From Xanthostigma xanthostigma (Eukaryota > Arthropoda > Insecta > Raphidioptera > Raphidiidae): 64,000 bases of DNA. Made by a program: the position numbers and the translations under genes. The DNA lies in contig OY754475.1 in NCBI GenBank assembly GCA_963575645.1, positions 4,650,001 to 4,714,000 on the forward strand, written 5' to 3'. The notes under the pieces are model-generated. The model was not told the DNA's origin. It searched no databases and was given only the letters and a program-made list of their open reading frames with translations. Shown here one piece after another: positions 19,690 to 31,839 of this stretch (within the stretch, counting starts at the first letter, position 1; every line of letters begins with the position of its first letter).

Positions 19690-20455
19690 ACTAACTTCAA
19701 TAATTTTCTTATTTTGTTAATAACGAGCATGTATAGATCTATTATTGGCCGGGTGCGGAGTATAGAGTGGGGACAACTGTATCGATCGCAGCGTCTCTTA
19801 CGGACAAAATAAGCAATAAATCATGCAACGGTTATACAGTATGATTGCATGCAGTCGTCAGATGTCGCTTTGCGTCGCGCTCGTTGCCGCAACGTTTATT
19901 GAGAAGCTTCGCGGTTTAAAACAATAATAACAAGGCGGTTTAATCCCGCTCTAATTCCCGCTGGCGGCGCTAGTAGTCTTCGTAGAAGTAACCGTCCAAT
20001 GTATTTTTTTACACTTTTCCAAATAATAAACCCTATACTCAATAATGTTTTTTTCAGTGCAACAATATAAATATCTCCGTAACTGTTTACTTCTATGCAC
20101 ACGTTCGCCATTCATTGTCGCATTACGGCCACTATAAACCGGAGCTTTGTAGAACTAGAAAAGTAGGTCATCTGCAGTCGAGTTCATTGGAACAGGTATT
20201 TATTGAACGCCTGTATAATTGGTGTAGTAATTTAATAAAACGGTGAACTTTGTTGTTATAATAACAATAATAGTAACACAGGAAGTAGTAATATTGACCT
20301 TTTAAACGAGTAATTAAGCTTCCGGTCGAGCAATGATATTTGATTTTTCTTTGTAAATGTTCACATCAAAAGGTCACGTTTAATTTAAAAAAAAAGAAGT
20401 ACGTTAAAGGGTAAAAATTAAATTTTTACGTTCATGAATTTCATCTGTTTTAGAT
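19690..20455. other. No gene recognised
   Basis: It contains a GC-richer patch at 19850-20000 (GTCGCTTTGCGTCGCGCTCG) with no protein motif. The rest is AT-rich. Confidence 0.35.
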
Positions 20456-20459
20456 TCTG

Positions 20460-21125
20460 TTCAAATTTGTATACATTTTAAATCGTCATAGCGTCTAAAC
20501 TAACAGAGATACGAATGTGCGCTTGGTCCCATTCGATTCAGCGTACTTTTTTCTATAAGACACGTTACTATTAAGCATATCTAAAAAAATTATATATTTT
20601 GCCAAATATCGCAAAACGTTCATGTTTTCATATGCGTTTTGCAAAAAAGCAACTTTTTAAGACACTAAGCGACTTTTGGACCGTTCTATACTAACCGAAC
20701 TTATAGAAAATTTCAAGCTGAATCGATTCCGACAATCCACAACCTTGTATCACTTTTAGTTTCAGAGATATTAGCGTTTATTTATTTTATTTGAGAAAAA
20801 TTTTAAAGCGCCGTAACTCTTAAACGACTAATGATACAGATGTGGGAGTGGCCGGAATCGATTCAGCGCAACTTTTTACATAAGAATAACCTCAGTTGTA
20901 AGTCGTATGAGAACATTATGACAGTGATTTTTGTGTTTTTTTAAAATCGAAAAAAGTAAGAAGGGGGTACCCTTCTTACAAAATTGAAATTCCCATTCGA
21001 TTCAGCGTACTATTTTCTATAAGACACGTTACTATTAAGCATATCTAAAAAAATTATATATTTTGCCAAATATCGAACCTATAGAAAATTTAAACCTTCA
21101 TAGCGCCTAAACTAATCGAGATACG
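20460..21125. repeat. Repeat with 85-bp direct duplications
   Basis: CCCATTCGATTCAGCGTACT and about 65 bp after it occur at 20528-20613 and again at 20992-21076, 464 bp apart. A third related ATTCAGCGCAACTTTTTACA lies at 20863. A perfect 10-bp hairpin GTAAGAAGGG/CCCTTCTTAC is at 20956-20979. Confidence 0.65.
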
Positions 21126-21129
21126 ATTT

Positions 21130-21600
21130 TGGCGAGCCATGAGCTGTAGTCAATCTCTGGCTGTAATAAATATGATATTTCATCTCGATGAGCTGTTAGT
21201 CTCGATAGCGAGATTACGTGAAAAGGCTCGTTTCAACAGGGTCTCGACCGTCGACCTTCTATAATACGTAAGTACAATGTAAGCACCGACCGAGCTTGTT
21301 GATGCTTCATGCTTGCTCGACAGACCGAATCTCTCCCGGGCAGCGATGCTCAAATCGACCAACAGGACATTATAATGACGTCTCTCAGACGTGATTTATC
21401 TTTTAATGCACTCGGATCTATTTCTAGCACAGAATCACAGACAATAGCGACGGTTCAGTGTTGGCGAAGTACTAGGAGAACTTTTTATACTCAGGAGCAT
21501 GTGTTAAGAATCAAAGTGCATACGACGTCGTTGATCGGGTTCATTGTTGGTATTTCATAGGTATAGCTGAAGCAAGCGAGCAGCGTTCAACAAGTATGCT
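21130..21600. other. No gene recognised
   Basis: An 83-codon plus frame (21309-21560) has balanced composition but no motif I know and no splice context. I do not call it. Confidence 0.3.
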
Positions 21601-21602
21601 TT

Positions 21603-22215
21603 ACTAGCGGTCCCGTCCGGTTTCACCCGGGTGTAAAAGAATGGGGAAGGGAGAAACATGAGTACACACATTCATCTTAGTTTACCGAGATGAATGTTGT
21701 GTCCAAATTTCATGATGATCGGAGTTACCGTTCAAAAGTTTTTGTCGATAAAAAGCAGTATTTAAACTTTTTTTATTTAATAATTTTTTTTTAAATTAAA
21801 TAAATAAAATTAAAATAAATTTAAATGTAAGCCTTAGAAGAAAGCAATGTAAAAAATAAAAAAAAAATAATAAAAATATATTCGCCCAACGTGGGGCTCG
21901 AACCCACGACCCTGATATTGACAGTCGCATGCTCTACCGATTGAGGTTGTGTTCTCACAACGCTAATATGAGAGTATATCTAGTTAGTGCATTTCACATG
22001 ATTAGAAGCTTATTTTTGAGATACATTATGCAACATTTTTCATTAAAGCCCCGCTCCTAATGGTCGTAGCGTAATATTATATAGCCTATAGCCTTCTTCG
22101 ATAAATGGGCTATCCAACAAAAAAATTTTTTTTCAATTTGAACCAGTAGACCTGAGATTAGCGCGTTCAAACAAACAAACAAACAAACTCTTCAGCTTTA
22201 TATATTAGTATAGAT
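21603..22215 (+). mobile_element. TAGCGGTCCCG repeat with nested tRNA-Lys-like insert
   Basis: Ends ACTAGCGGTCCCGTCCGGTT and CTTTATATATTAGTATAGAT match the reverse-oriented copy at 34303-34624. About 250-280 bp in the middle (roughly 21755-22030), which includes the tRNA-Lys-like sequence, is absent from that copy, so it is a later insertion. Confidence 0.7.
21883..21944 (-). pseudogene. tRNA-Lys-like pseudogene / SINE head
   Basis: On the minus strand CTCAATCGGTAGAGCATGCG, then CAGGGTCGTGGGTTCGAGCC and CCACGTTGGGCG follow the D-arm to 3' end of eukaryotic tRNA-Lys. The anticodon loop reads CTGTCAA with mismatches in its stem, and the 5' acceptor strand is missing. It is therefore a derivative, not a working gene. 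Its 3' end complements the primer-binding sites at 42158-42459. Confidence 0.75.
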
Positions 22216-22904
22216 TAGGTGGCTGATCTTTCTGAAGTTATTACCATAGCAACTGATGTTACACATTTTATAGTCGTCTGGCATGGTTCTACAAAACATT
22301 TCCCTTCCACAAATTGTCAACTTATTGTTCAACTGTTACATTTTTTTTGAGGTTATGTGCAGCTGTTAACGTATTGTGAAAAGTAACGGTGTTGTTTTTC
22401 AAAAAAGATCTGAAGATATTCTTGACGCAATTTGATAACGTTGTATGAAAGTAAAAAATCTTTTTTTTCGGCAAAAAAAATATTTCACTTTGTGTATATA
22501 AACCGTGAGTTTTTGCATATTTCTTTATGTAAAGTTTAATGAAATGTAAGTTAATAGAAACTTCTTTTTGTTCCAGGTAAGAAACAGTCAAAGAAAGTCA
22601 GCTCTTTTACAAAAGAAGAAGAAACGAAGGAAATTGTTGTTTTTCTATATCGTGAAAATGAAAGGCAAAATTTAATTAACAAGGTATTACTTTAAGCGAA
22701 CGTGAAAATAAGGAGAAAAGCTTAATTTTATAGTACCTATGAAATCAGAACAGACAATTCCATATAAATTAATTAACTATATACAAAGGTTGATACAAAT
22801 GTTTCCGTGGCTCCTCGATTACAAACCCTCAGGTTATTACGTGTTGTTTTTTGAAGACCACCTACCACTAAGGTATTTTTTGCCTAGCAATGTATTGTTT
22901 TGTT
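22216..22904. other. No gene recognised
   Basis: AT-rich. The frame at 22322-22591 (minus) is lysine/phenylalanine-rich low-complexity translation without a motif. Confidence 0.35.
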
Positions 22905-23030
22905 AGAGTAGGTGGCATACGATCACGGCTATTTTCTTGTTTCATACTTTTTAGAGCGTGATTTTTCCGTTGTCGGGCTTTAGTTTTTTACCCGACAACG
23001 GCGAAACTAAAAGGAAGGGTTATGAGTTTA
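22905..23030. repeat. Fragment of the 23187-23433 inverted-repeat family
   Basis: GGCATACGATCACGGCTATT, TCTTGTTTCATACTTTTTAG and GTTGTCGGGCTTTAG match the right arm of the element downstream. GTTGTCGGG/CCCGACAAC forms a local hairpin. Confidence 0.5.
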
Positions 23031-23186
23031 GCAGTTTATATATGTCTGTATTTACGGATGTTCCACCGTAGCAGCTAAATTATCCCTCCGATTTTGATAA
23101 ATAAGGTGTCAATCGATTCGTTATTATGGCCCGGGTAACATAGGCTTTGGTCCCAGAGGGGAGCAAATTGAAAACAAATAAAAAAT

Positions 23187-23433
23187 AAGTTCAAAAACTA
23201 AAACCCGACTACGGAAAAGTATAAAACAAGAAAATATTCTCACCTGAGGATAGCTGTGGTCGTATGCCATCTCTAGATGTATAGCGTGATGCACTTTGCC
23301 CTAGACTTATGATCCCTGTTAAAATGTAATGCTTTGTTAGGGTAGATGGCACACGACCACGGCTATCCTCAGGTGAGAATATTTTCTTGTTTCATACTTT
23401 TCAGTAGTCGGGTTTTAGTTTTTGAACTTACAT
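23187..23433. mobile_element. Inverted-repeat element, ~85-bp arms
   Basis: AAGTTCAAAAACTAAAACCC through TGTGGTCGTATGCCATCT is mirrored by AGATGGCACACGACCACGGC through GGGTTTTAGTTTTTGAACTT. A copy of its terminus elsewhere was the target of the hAT insertion at 59931. Confidence 0.7.
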
Positions 23434-24119
23434 TTTTATATTCTAAAATGACAGTTACAATCAATTTCGTTAAGCTAACCGATTAAGAACAGTTTGAGAA
23501 CATCTGGAACACAATCACTCAAGTGTTCGATACTGAAAGGCGATGCGTTCTGAATTTGGATTAAGTCAACACACGTTGGTCAGTCGTAAAGCCTTGCGTC
23601 GTTTTCACGCGGTACGATGGTATTAACGAGTAGGGTTTTGGAGAGAGAGGTGTCCCTTAACGTAAGGTCGGCCGCACGCCCATGCGACAAAAATAACTGG
23701 AGTTTATGAAGCGACTTAAAAAAAAGGTGAGCCGTCGAAGACAGTGTTCCCACCTTAGGGAATTTTTTCCCTAAATTCAGGGGATTTTTTTCTATTTAGT
23801 GAAATTTTTAGGGCATATGTTTTTTTAGGGTAAAATATGTTTATTAAAAAATACTGCACAAGCCCTCCTACGTCAGCTGATCTAAATACTGACGTTGTAT
23901 TACCGACAGTAGAAGTTTAAGAATTTAATTTCTAGTAAATTAATACACATTTTAAAAATAATTAATTTATTATAATTTATAACAAACATTCAATTTTAAT
24001 TGTGAAAGATTACTCTAATAATTTAGAGAGATGATGATCCTGTTCAAATGTTGGAAGATTAAAAAGGAAGAATCCTGGTGGCATAGGATCGATGAACAAA
24101 GCAAATACTGAAGGTTTTT

Positions 24120-24180
24120 ATTGCATTTTATTGTCTGACGTTTCGGCAATCTTTATGCCATCTTCGGAGAATCAATGATG
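24120..24180 (-). mobile_element. PLE-type terminus fragment
   Basis: On the minus strand, CCGAAGATGGC, an ATAAAGATT loop and GCCGAAACGTC form the same box/stem/box arrangement as the PLE termini here (CTGANGA / stem / CGAAACGT). Only one arm remains. Confidence 0.5.
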
Positions 24181-24189
24181 TCTGTTTTC

Positions 24190-25690
24190 TCAGTAGGTAT
24201 TGTTGTTGTTGTTATTCAATTTTAAAAATTTAGGAAAAATATTTTAAAAACTATGTTTTTTTTTGAGGATTTTCATTTTAGGGTTAGGGGAAAATCAATT
24301 CTCAAAGTTTCAACACTGGTCATGGCATACGTGAAACATTTAAGCAATTGCCAAATGCAATGACGCATTTCTAGGGTAGGGTACGATATTTGTGCTAAAA
24401 ATACCTTTTACCTTTCAACTATCTAAGATAATTGCAGATTTCAACGTAAGCAGTTTTGTTTCGTAGCCGAAGATATGGAGGTATTGCAGAAGTACTCCTA
24501 ACTGATATGATATATAACCTAACACATATATAACCAGTAACCGGTTACACAATGCCAGTTCGCGATACGTGAAGTAATTAATTGACGTCGATAAAGGCGC
24601 CCGCTGTGCTTGCAACGCTTTTAACGATAGTAATTATACTTGCGGCAATTAAGCCGCGATCCCATACGCGCGACTGCAAAATATTGCCGAAATTACAGAC
24701 CTGACATTTTGGAATCGCTCTACGATTTTTTGACACAACTAATAGTGGTTTATTTATCTCGTACGTAAATGTAGTTTTTGAAGCTACGTTTCTTGACGCA
24801 GGCCTCGGGATCGACAGTGAACTGGGGGGGAAAATGAGCGAGCGAGCAGCATGTGACAAAGGCGCACATATTCGTATTCAGATCAAAGCGTGAAACAAGA
24901 AAGGGACTATAGAATTTCATTCAGACTGGTCTATTCTACCTATAAAGGGGTGAAGTCGTCTACTAAATTTTGTATATCTATTTAACCTCGTCAGCTAAAA
25001 ACAATCACTAGTCGTACTCAAAATTAAGTATTTATTTTCGTTCTTTTATAAGAAGTGAAATCGTGCTGCTTATTTAAGTTGACAGTGTGAGGTCAGCTTT
25101 ACAATGAAATAGGAGTACATGGACAGAGTTATCGATCACAAAATGAAATTAGTTAAAACTAGTTAATATTATAAATTGGGTACAAAATCGCGTTTTGCGT
25201 TTTAAAAGTCGCGCTGACAACACCGTAACAAATTGGTCACGTGACACCAGACGGCGCTCATCTGTTTATATAATGTGTTGTACTTGCGCGGATTGATTGT
25301 ATCTAATTATTAATTGTTGCGGCGAGCCGCGTGTGGTTTGGTTGGGTTTATATTGTTTCATATAAAAATGATAAAATGTTGGCATGTCGTGACCGGTTTT
25401 TTTTCCCCTAAATAGATATCCAGTTGTCTCAATATTTATATATTTAATAAATTGTAACATCGATAAAACACAAACACTGATACGTCTGTGGAACTTTTTA
25501 CCCCACAGTAACCCACAATTTTCCGTTACGGAAATAAGCAAGTGACGTCACATCCTAAAAAATAAAATTATAACAGCACCACATACCTATCTCGAAGGTA
25601 GTGCTTACCGACGATTTCGTGACATCGGTTCCAAGTAAAAGATTAAATGTTGTTGCTTTTCCATAGGCGTACCTAATTAATTTATATATT
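24190..25690. other. No gene recognised; GC-richer patch 24590-24870
   Basis: The 24578-24859 patch is GC-richer and has an open minus frame of 93 codons without a known motif. An uncharacterised exon or regulatory island is possible. The rest is AT-rich and blank. Confidence 0.3.
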
Positions 25691-25692
25691 TA

Positions 25693-26281
25693 CTAGAGTG
25701 ACCTGTGCGAATTATTCGCACTAAATAAGTGTAATAATTATCACTTTACAAAATTATTTTTTAAATATGATTGCAGGTATTCAATTCGTTTCTAATTTTG
25801 CACACTGCTTCTTTTTGTTGTATTACAATATGAAGCTCAGATGACAGATCGAAGAAATATTTTACTATAATTGTCATATAGAGGCGCAAGTAGCAAAAGC
25901 GTTGAGCTAAGCCGTCAGATGGCATCATGCAGCATTGCTGTGACGTTGTTCAGCGTTGCTCGCTGTTTCAAAATTAAAGCCGTCAGATGGCAGTATGTAG
26001 TATTGTGTCTGTTGTATTACAATATGAAGGTCAGATGACAGATCGAAGTGTTGACGTTGTTTCAAAATTAAAGCCGTCAGATGACAGACGTTGTTCAGCG
26101 TTACTGTATTTTAATTAATTTACAAAAACAAAAGCAATAATAAATTTTTTAGTTGTCGATGTCAGTAGAGCAAGCAATTATCTGTAAAATAATATATATA
26201 ATTTATGTGGAGAAATTGTGAGGTTTTTTCTAAAAAGGGAGGCAAACATCTTAAACCTTAGCGTATTAATATATATTATGA
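25693..26281 (-). mobile_element. Helitron-like non-autonomous element, copy 1
   Basis: Read on the minus strand it starts TC, has an ATTAATACGCTAAGG subterminus, and ends with a GTGCGAATAATTCGCAC hairpin, 8 nt, and CTAG. It sits between A and T. These are the hallmarks of Helitron termini (5' TC, 3' hairpin plus CTRR, insertion between A and T). The interior holds several CCATCTGACGGC/TTTTGAAAC modules. No Rep/helicase coding. Copies lie at 35254-35844 and 52746-53341. Confidence 0.65.
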
Positions 26282-26540
26282 TGGCTTTGTTTAAAAAAAT
26301 ATGTCAAGCAAAAGTGCCAAGACCGTTCTAGGATAGAATTTCACCGAGATGACAATAATAAGTGCGTAATAGAGAGTCATACATCTGGTTATTTATTTAT
26401 TCTTGTGACTTGACTTTGTATAGCAGTCTTAGCATCAAATAAAGAGCAGTTGTTAGCTGAGGTCGTCACGCGTCTACTCACTGACTGTTGAAAAATGTCA
26501 AACCTAGCTTCAAAACAAAAATGCCTTCAAAGTTAATTAA

Positions 26541-26832
26541 AATCTTTGATTAACGTCTGAATAGAACTTTCCAAATAAATAAAATTATCGACCATTTTTT
26601 TTCAGACTATATATTGACAAAAATAATAAAATATAAATCAATATTTCACTAGATGACGTTTATTAATATTACGATTCCATTCTATTAGAAAATAAGTAGA
26701 TATACTAATTAGTTTTTATATTATTTCTGAAGAAGATCCAAATCCGGATCGAAACGTCAATATTGATTTATATTTTATTATTTTTGTCAATATATAGTCT
26801 GAAAAAAATTGGTCGATAATTTTATTTATTTG
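26541..26832 (+). mobile_element. Non-autonomous Penelope-like element, copy D
   Basis: Exact 13-bp duplications CAAAGTTAATTAA lie at 26528-26540 and 26833-26845. Ends AATCTTTGATTAACGTCTGA and TTGGTCGATAATTTTATTTA. Core CTGAAGAAGATCC...GGATCGAAACG at 26727-26755. The centre differs from other copies, so it is a deletion or rearrangement derivative. Confidence 0.85.
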
Positions 26833-27379
26833 CAAAGTTAATTAATATTCATTCTTTTTTTATAAATTACTAAAATCGCAACGCGAACAAAAAAACCTAT
26901 TATCTTTAATCTGTCCATTCTAAAGTATAAGCAAAAGGAATAAAAATTGAAAAGGGATATTTTAAAATCAAACCCGAACATCTTTTTTATATCGACTTTT
27001 TTAAGTTTTCACAATAAAAAACGATGAGGAGAATTCGAGGGCTATTTTCAGTTCATCATTCTTCTGTATGAACACGATATTCACCTCCGCACATATATAG
27101 TTAGTAGAATGTATTTTTATGTTAAATGGAAATATCTGAATACAGAATATCTTTCTAAAGAAAGGTGCGTTTCAATGGACTCCATACGAGAATCTTGAAG
27201 ATGTGCATTTAACGTTCGATTCATCGATTCTCATTCGATTTCATAAACCCGTTTTGTTCAGTTCGTTCCGTGAATAGAATCGCGTATAAATACAGTCGAA
27301 CCTGAGTTCAAGGGACCACGATCTCTTTTTCGCATACGGAGGTTTTTCACTAACCCGAGTTTCTATATAGCTTATAGAA

Positions 27380-27606
27380 CAGGCCTGGGTAAATAGCGGC
27401 CCGCGAAGAATTTTATAAATGATTATTAAACGCAAGAATATTACTGTTTGCCAATATAAATTGGCGCATAAAAAGAATTTTAGAAAAATAGTAAACTTGT
27501 TGTTTCAAAAAAACTATCCTTAAAATTAGAAAAAGAAATTGTTTGGCCCACGGTCATATTTCCATTCGCAATGTGGCCCGACGATCAAAAGATTTGCCCA
27601 TCCCTG
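27380..27606. mobile_element. hAT MITE
   Basis: Termini CAGGCCTGGGTAAATAGC and GATTTGCCCATCCCTG are imperfect inverted repeats of the CAGGGNTGGGCAAA hAT type. The 8-bp flanks TTATAGAA and TTATAGAG differ at one base, as expected for an old hAT TSD. GGCCCGCG/GTGGCCCG sub-terminal blocks are typical. No ORF. Confidence 0.75.
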
Positions 27607-27676
27607 TTATAGAGGTAGAGGAATGGCCTTACTCACTTATAGAAGTCTATAAAAACTATATACAAAAACAATGTTA

Positions 27677-28017
27677 AAATAAATAAAATTGTCGACCAAT
27701 TTTTCTCAGACCAATATATTGACAAAATAAAAAATAACAAATCAATACAACATAAGATGACGTTTCGATCCGGCTTTGGATCTTCTTCAGAAAAATCTAA
27801 AAATATAAAAATTAATTAGATAATAATTAATAATTTAATACTAATTAATTTTTATATTTTTAGATTTTTCTGAAGAAGATCCAAAGCCGGATCGAAACGT
27901 CATCTTATGTTGTATTGATTTGTTATTTTTTATTTTGTCAATATATTGGTCTGAGAAAAATTGGTCGACAATTTTATTTATTTGAAGAGTTCTATTCAGA
28001 CGTTAATCAAAGATTTT
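27677..28017 (+). mobile_element. Non-autonomous Penelope-like element, copy E (head-to-head)
   Basis: Exact 13-bp duplications AAAAACAATGTTA lie at 27664-27676 and 28018-28030. Inverted PLE termini face each other, with cores at 27759-27791 (reverse) and 27870-27901 (CTGAAGAAGATCC...GGATCGAAACG). The tail GAAGAGTTCTATTCAGACGT is present only on the right. Confidence 0.85.
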
Positions 28018-28348
28018 AAAAACAATGTTAGTTCAGCTATTCATGACTCATTCTTAAATTTCGCGGAGCTATTAATAAGTTCGACTATCGCCGACAGGGG
28101 TCAGGCAAGTAGTAGTCTCAGTTATAGAGGTCCATGAGTGAAAAACGTCTTTCTCTTATAGAGGTTTCTGTTTCTCACTTATAGAGATAGGTTACAAAGA
28201 CTGTACCTGCCAATTACTCTCACGTAGAGAGTTTTCTCGCTTATCCAGTTCTCACTGTTTGACTGTACTTAATGCCTATTTTAAAGACGTCGGCCAAAAA
28301 CAATCGGTAAGCGTGGCCGTTACGTCATCTGTTTACAAATTAAAAGAT

Positions 28349-28512
28349 ACTAGCGGCCCGGTCAGGCTTCGCCCGAATTTATAGATTGCAACCGTTTTTT
28401 TTCCGTCGACTTACGTTTGCAAAATTGGTCTTCACGAAAAGCGCTTTTATTTTCACGCGATTATACATAGCCCATGTCCATCCTGAAGGTCCGTTCTAAA
28501 TTTTGTTGAAAA
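28349..28512 (+). mobile_element. TAGCGGCCCGG repeat, 3'-truncated
   Basis: ACTAGCGGCCCGGTCAGGCT, CACGAAAAGCGCTTTTATTT and CATCCTGAAGGTCCG match the full copy at 13479. The last third is missing. Confidence 0.65.
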
Positions 28513-30641
28513 AATTTTTGAAATCAAAACCACGCATTGACCTTTCCTTAATTTTAATACTGGAACAAGACATAATAACTAGCAATTGTCTTGAATTATT
28601 ATTGTTTCGAAATATATACGGAACTACAATAGTCGCATATATGTAAATTGGAGTCAAAGGGGGTGGGCGGGCATTGTTATGAAACACATGACAGGCGTCC
28701 GAGGCGCCGGCGGCGTCGCTTTGTGTCACCACTGCACGCCTGTTGCATAGTTCTGTAATTAATATATTAGTATTGCCCTTCCCAGAACTTGGCCTCTTTG
28801 ATTGTGGTGGAAGCGATGGGTTCATGGTGGAGCGAACGGGTTTAGTTAACTATTAATAAGTGAAGAAAAAACATTGTACCTCTTTTTAAGCACATTGCGC
28901 GCACGGAGGAGTGTGAGATTTGACATAGTTAAAGTTCATATATGCAGAAAGATTAAATTTAAATATGTGTTTACAGATATGTTTGAAATCAAAGTATTCA
29001 TGGAAAATATGATCTGTTTGTTGTAGTCTATCTTCAGAATAGTTTTACGATCTGTACGCTATTATTTAGTGTAGTAGAAGTGACGGGTTGATGGTAAAAA
29101 CATGGGTACGACTATGCAAAAACAAACTCGTAGCTTCAAACGGTTGCTACAAAAGGTCGGTTTATTTTTTCCGAGTTTGAAAAAGTTCAATATACTCAAA
29201 TAGACAGACAGACAGACATGGGCCGTCCTAAAGAAGTGTAGTTAATAAGATAATACAAAACAGTGCTACGCAGCTACGAACCGTAGTAACAAAAAGAGAA
29301 AGACGAACGAACAGCCTGACAGACCCTGTCTAAGCCAATCGGGTGAAACGCAACAGGGCTGACCAAACTCGCCATCAGTAAATTTTTAAAAACACAATTC
29401 AATTTTTTTCGGGATTTCTTAAAATTGCAAAAAACGAAACGAGATACTAGACTCGGCATTTTTTATAAACATTCTAAATGAAGTATAACTTTATTGAAGT
29501 AAAACTTCTTAAGGCGGCATTACCCCAATTATTTAAAAGGTAAAATGTTAGATTGAGCTGATCAGATGAAAAGAAATTACTCAAAAAAAAAACTATCAAA
29601 AACTGATGGGCACGTATTACTGTAACAACTCTAAATAAATCAATAAAATATTATTAATGTAGTTATGGCTCATTCAGTTCCGTTCATTTTATATAGATTA
29701 TAAAGTTGGTATCAATATTTAATGTTTCCACATTTAGAGTAATCAATTATGTCAATAGAAGTTTTACTTCAGTCGGGACACGTCATTTTTCTTGTCGTAT
29801 CGATTTCTTTAAAAAGATTAGCTTCTCAACACATTTGTGCAGTTAGGTATATAGACTGATTGCATTCATGATGAAAAAAAAGAAGCGGGGAGTTATCAGG
29901 TCCAATGGACTGTGCTTGTCTCACGAGGGTCCAGGACCTGGTTTGGATGTAAGGGAGGGACAATGAGTTCTTGTAGACTTTGTCTCGGGGAAATTAATTT
30001 GTCCTGTTCCCTGATTTATCTACCTATCTAAAAAAGTCAGTCTGTCATTATTTTCAACGAAGTTTGATCAGCCCTGTCTATCTATATATACATATAAATC
30101 AAGAGTGGAGAATAAGACCTTAATGCTATTTTAGTCCTTCCCTGTGAGCACAGTTGTACAACCAGCTCTGTAAAGAAACTTCTCTGTTTTTTACTTTTTT
30201 TATATATATATATTCTTTTTGTGGAAAGAATACATAAACAAAGTAAATACTGTTACTCTTTTATTCAAAGCCCTCTAGGATACTACAGAACTAAATGAGT
30301 TTTTATAGACCTTTGCTCTACAAAATTGTATAAAATACTTGCGATTAGTCTTGTACGATACTTTTTTTCTTTCAATGGTTTTAAGTAAGTATCTAGATTA
30401 TCGCGCTTTGACACGACATTTGATGTCGAAAGTGCTTTTATTATTAACGTAAGTCGTTCTTCCAACTGCACTATAAACTAATATTTGAAATAATGATACG
30501 TCGCCTAAAGTTCGATACAAATTTCTGATCGGCGTTTTTACGCGATGCCCGCAAAGACTAACCGGCACCGTAATAAACTAGAAAGTCGCTAGTCGACTTC
30601 AGTAAAGTGAAATAAATTTATTAAGAGTTTAATTATGTAGT
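28513..30641. other. No gene recognised; GC-rich island 28640-28850
   Basis: 28640-28850 is unusually GC-rich (GAGGCGCCGGCGGCGTCGCT) and contains two inverted copies of the CCACC motif (28800-28842). Its minus-strand 109-codon frame has no motif. Another motif copy is near 29071. Elsewhere AT-rich and blank. Confidence 0.3.
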
Positions 30642-30649
30642 CCCATAGC

Positions 30650-31007
30650 CAGGGGCGGATCTACATACGGACTGATAGGGCTTAAGCCCCGGGCCTTCAA
30701 GTAAAAAGGGCCCACAAAAACTGAATTATTATCATTTCATTAACGAAGCGCACTTATCGTTTAGTCAAAAAAATAATAGTTATTATTTAATCATTAACCA
30801 TGGGTGAATGTTGACAAGTTTGGGGTGATTTTTGACGATTTTTTCGGTGAATTTAAACACATTTTTTAATGTATTTCGATAATTGTTTGGGTGAATTTCG
30901 ACAAATGTTTGAGTAAATTTTGATAATTTTTCGAGTGAATTTTGACAATTTTTCGGGATAAATGTTTACAAACTGGGGCCCCACCGTGTAATCTAGATCC
31001 GCCCCTG
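30650..31007. mobile_element. hAT MITE (CAGGGGCGGATCTA TIRs)
   Basis: CAGGGGCGGATCTACATACG is answered by TAGATCCGCCCCTG. The flanking octamers CCCATAGC and CTCATACC match at 6 of 8. GGGCCC blocks lie near both ends. The interior has direct repeats of GGGTGAATTTTGACAATTTT-type sequence. No transposase. Confidence 0.75.
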
Positions 31008-31657
31008 CTCATACCACGGAAGTCGATGCATGTCCCGTCAATTTCGACAGCAACTAACTTTTGAAAGATAAATTACATGGCATAGACGAACTTCAGATTT
31101 ATGAATCGACTTTATAACCGGATCAGGCAACCTATGGATGCATGAAACACAACACGTGTGACATTTTAGCGTAGAGAAACTGCCCAGATAGCGTACAGCG
31201 TGTATAACGTAGATACTACGTTTGGATTTGATCATCAAGGCGAACCGACCTATTCTTGAATACAAATCGCTCTGTCCAAAGGACGCCAAGAAAACCGACG
31301 TCTTTTTTGAGTAGTTCGCACGGAAAATTGTTCAAGGACAAAGCTGCAAAAACATTTCTTTGTTGTGTTGTTTTACTTTATCTGGGTTTTTTGTAATTTT
31401 AAGATTGTGCTTGCTATAATAGTAAAACAAACAAAACCGTAAACAGGATCCAATACGATAACTCGATGTGCCCAAATTTTGAATTTTTTTAAATCATAGA
31501 AAACGCTAAGTTTTGACGTTCCAAAAAAAACTATTATTATTCACAAATTTCCTCAAAAATACATCACTCATTTTTTTAATCTAACCAATCAGAAATCACA
31601 ATATATACACGTCATAACAACTGGTGTAGAATTACTGTATTACTATCTCACTTTGTA

Positions 31658-31830
31658 TACACGACCCCGTAATTCTTTTTAAAGAACTACCTGCGCAGAA
31701 AAAACTCCATCCCATCGACACGACCCCGTAATTGTTTTTTTAAAAGCTCTCGTCAAACGCCCTTTCGTTTTCAATTGCGCAAAAAAACAACGCCATCGCA
31801 TCGACACGACCCCGTTAAAGAACTCCTTCC
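31658..31830. repeat. Degenerate triplicate CGACACGACCCCGT repeat
   Basis: ACACGACCCCGTAATT with a following T-run and AAAGAAC occurs near 31658, 31717 and 31803. CGCAGAAAAAACTCCATCCC-like spacers are shared by the first two units. Confidence 0.55.
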
Positions 31831-31839
31831 CATTATCAC

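Noticed and set aside
28496-28825. 109-codon minus-strand frame as a gene
   Set aside because: Half of it covers the end of an interspersed repeat and the rest a GC-rich island; there is no motif, and composition follows base content.
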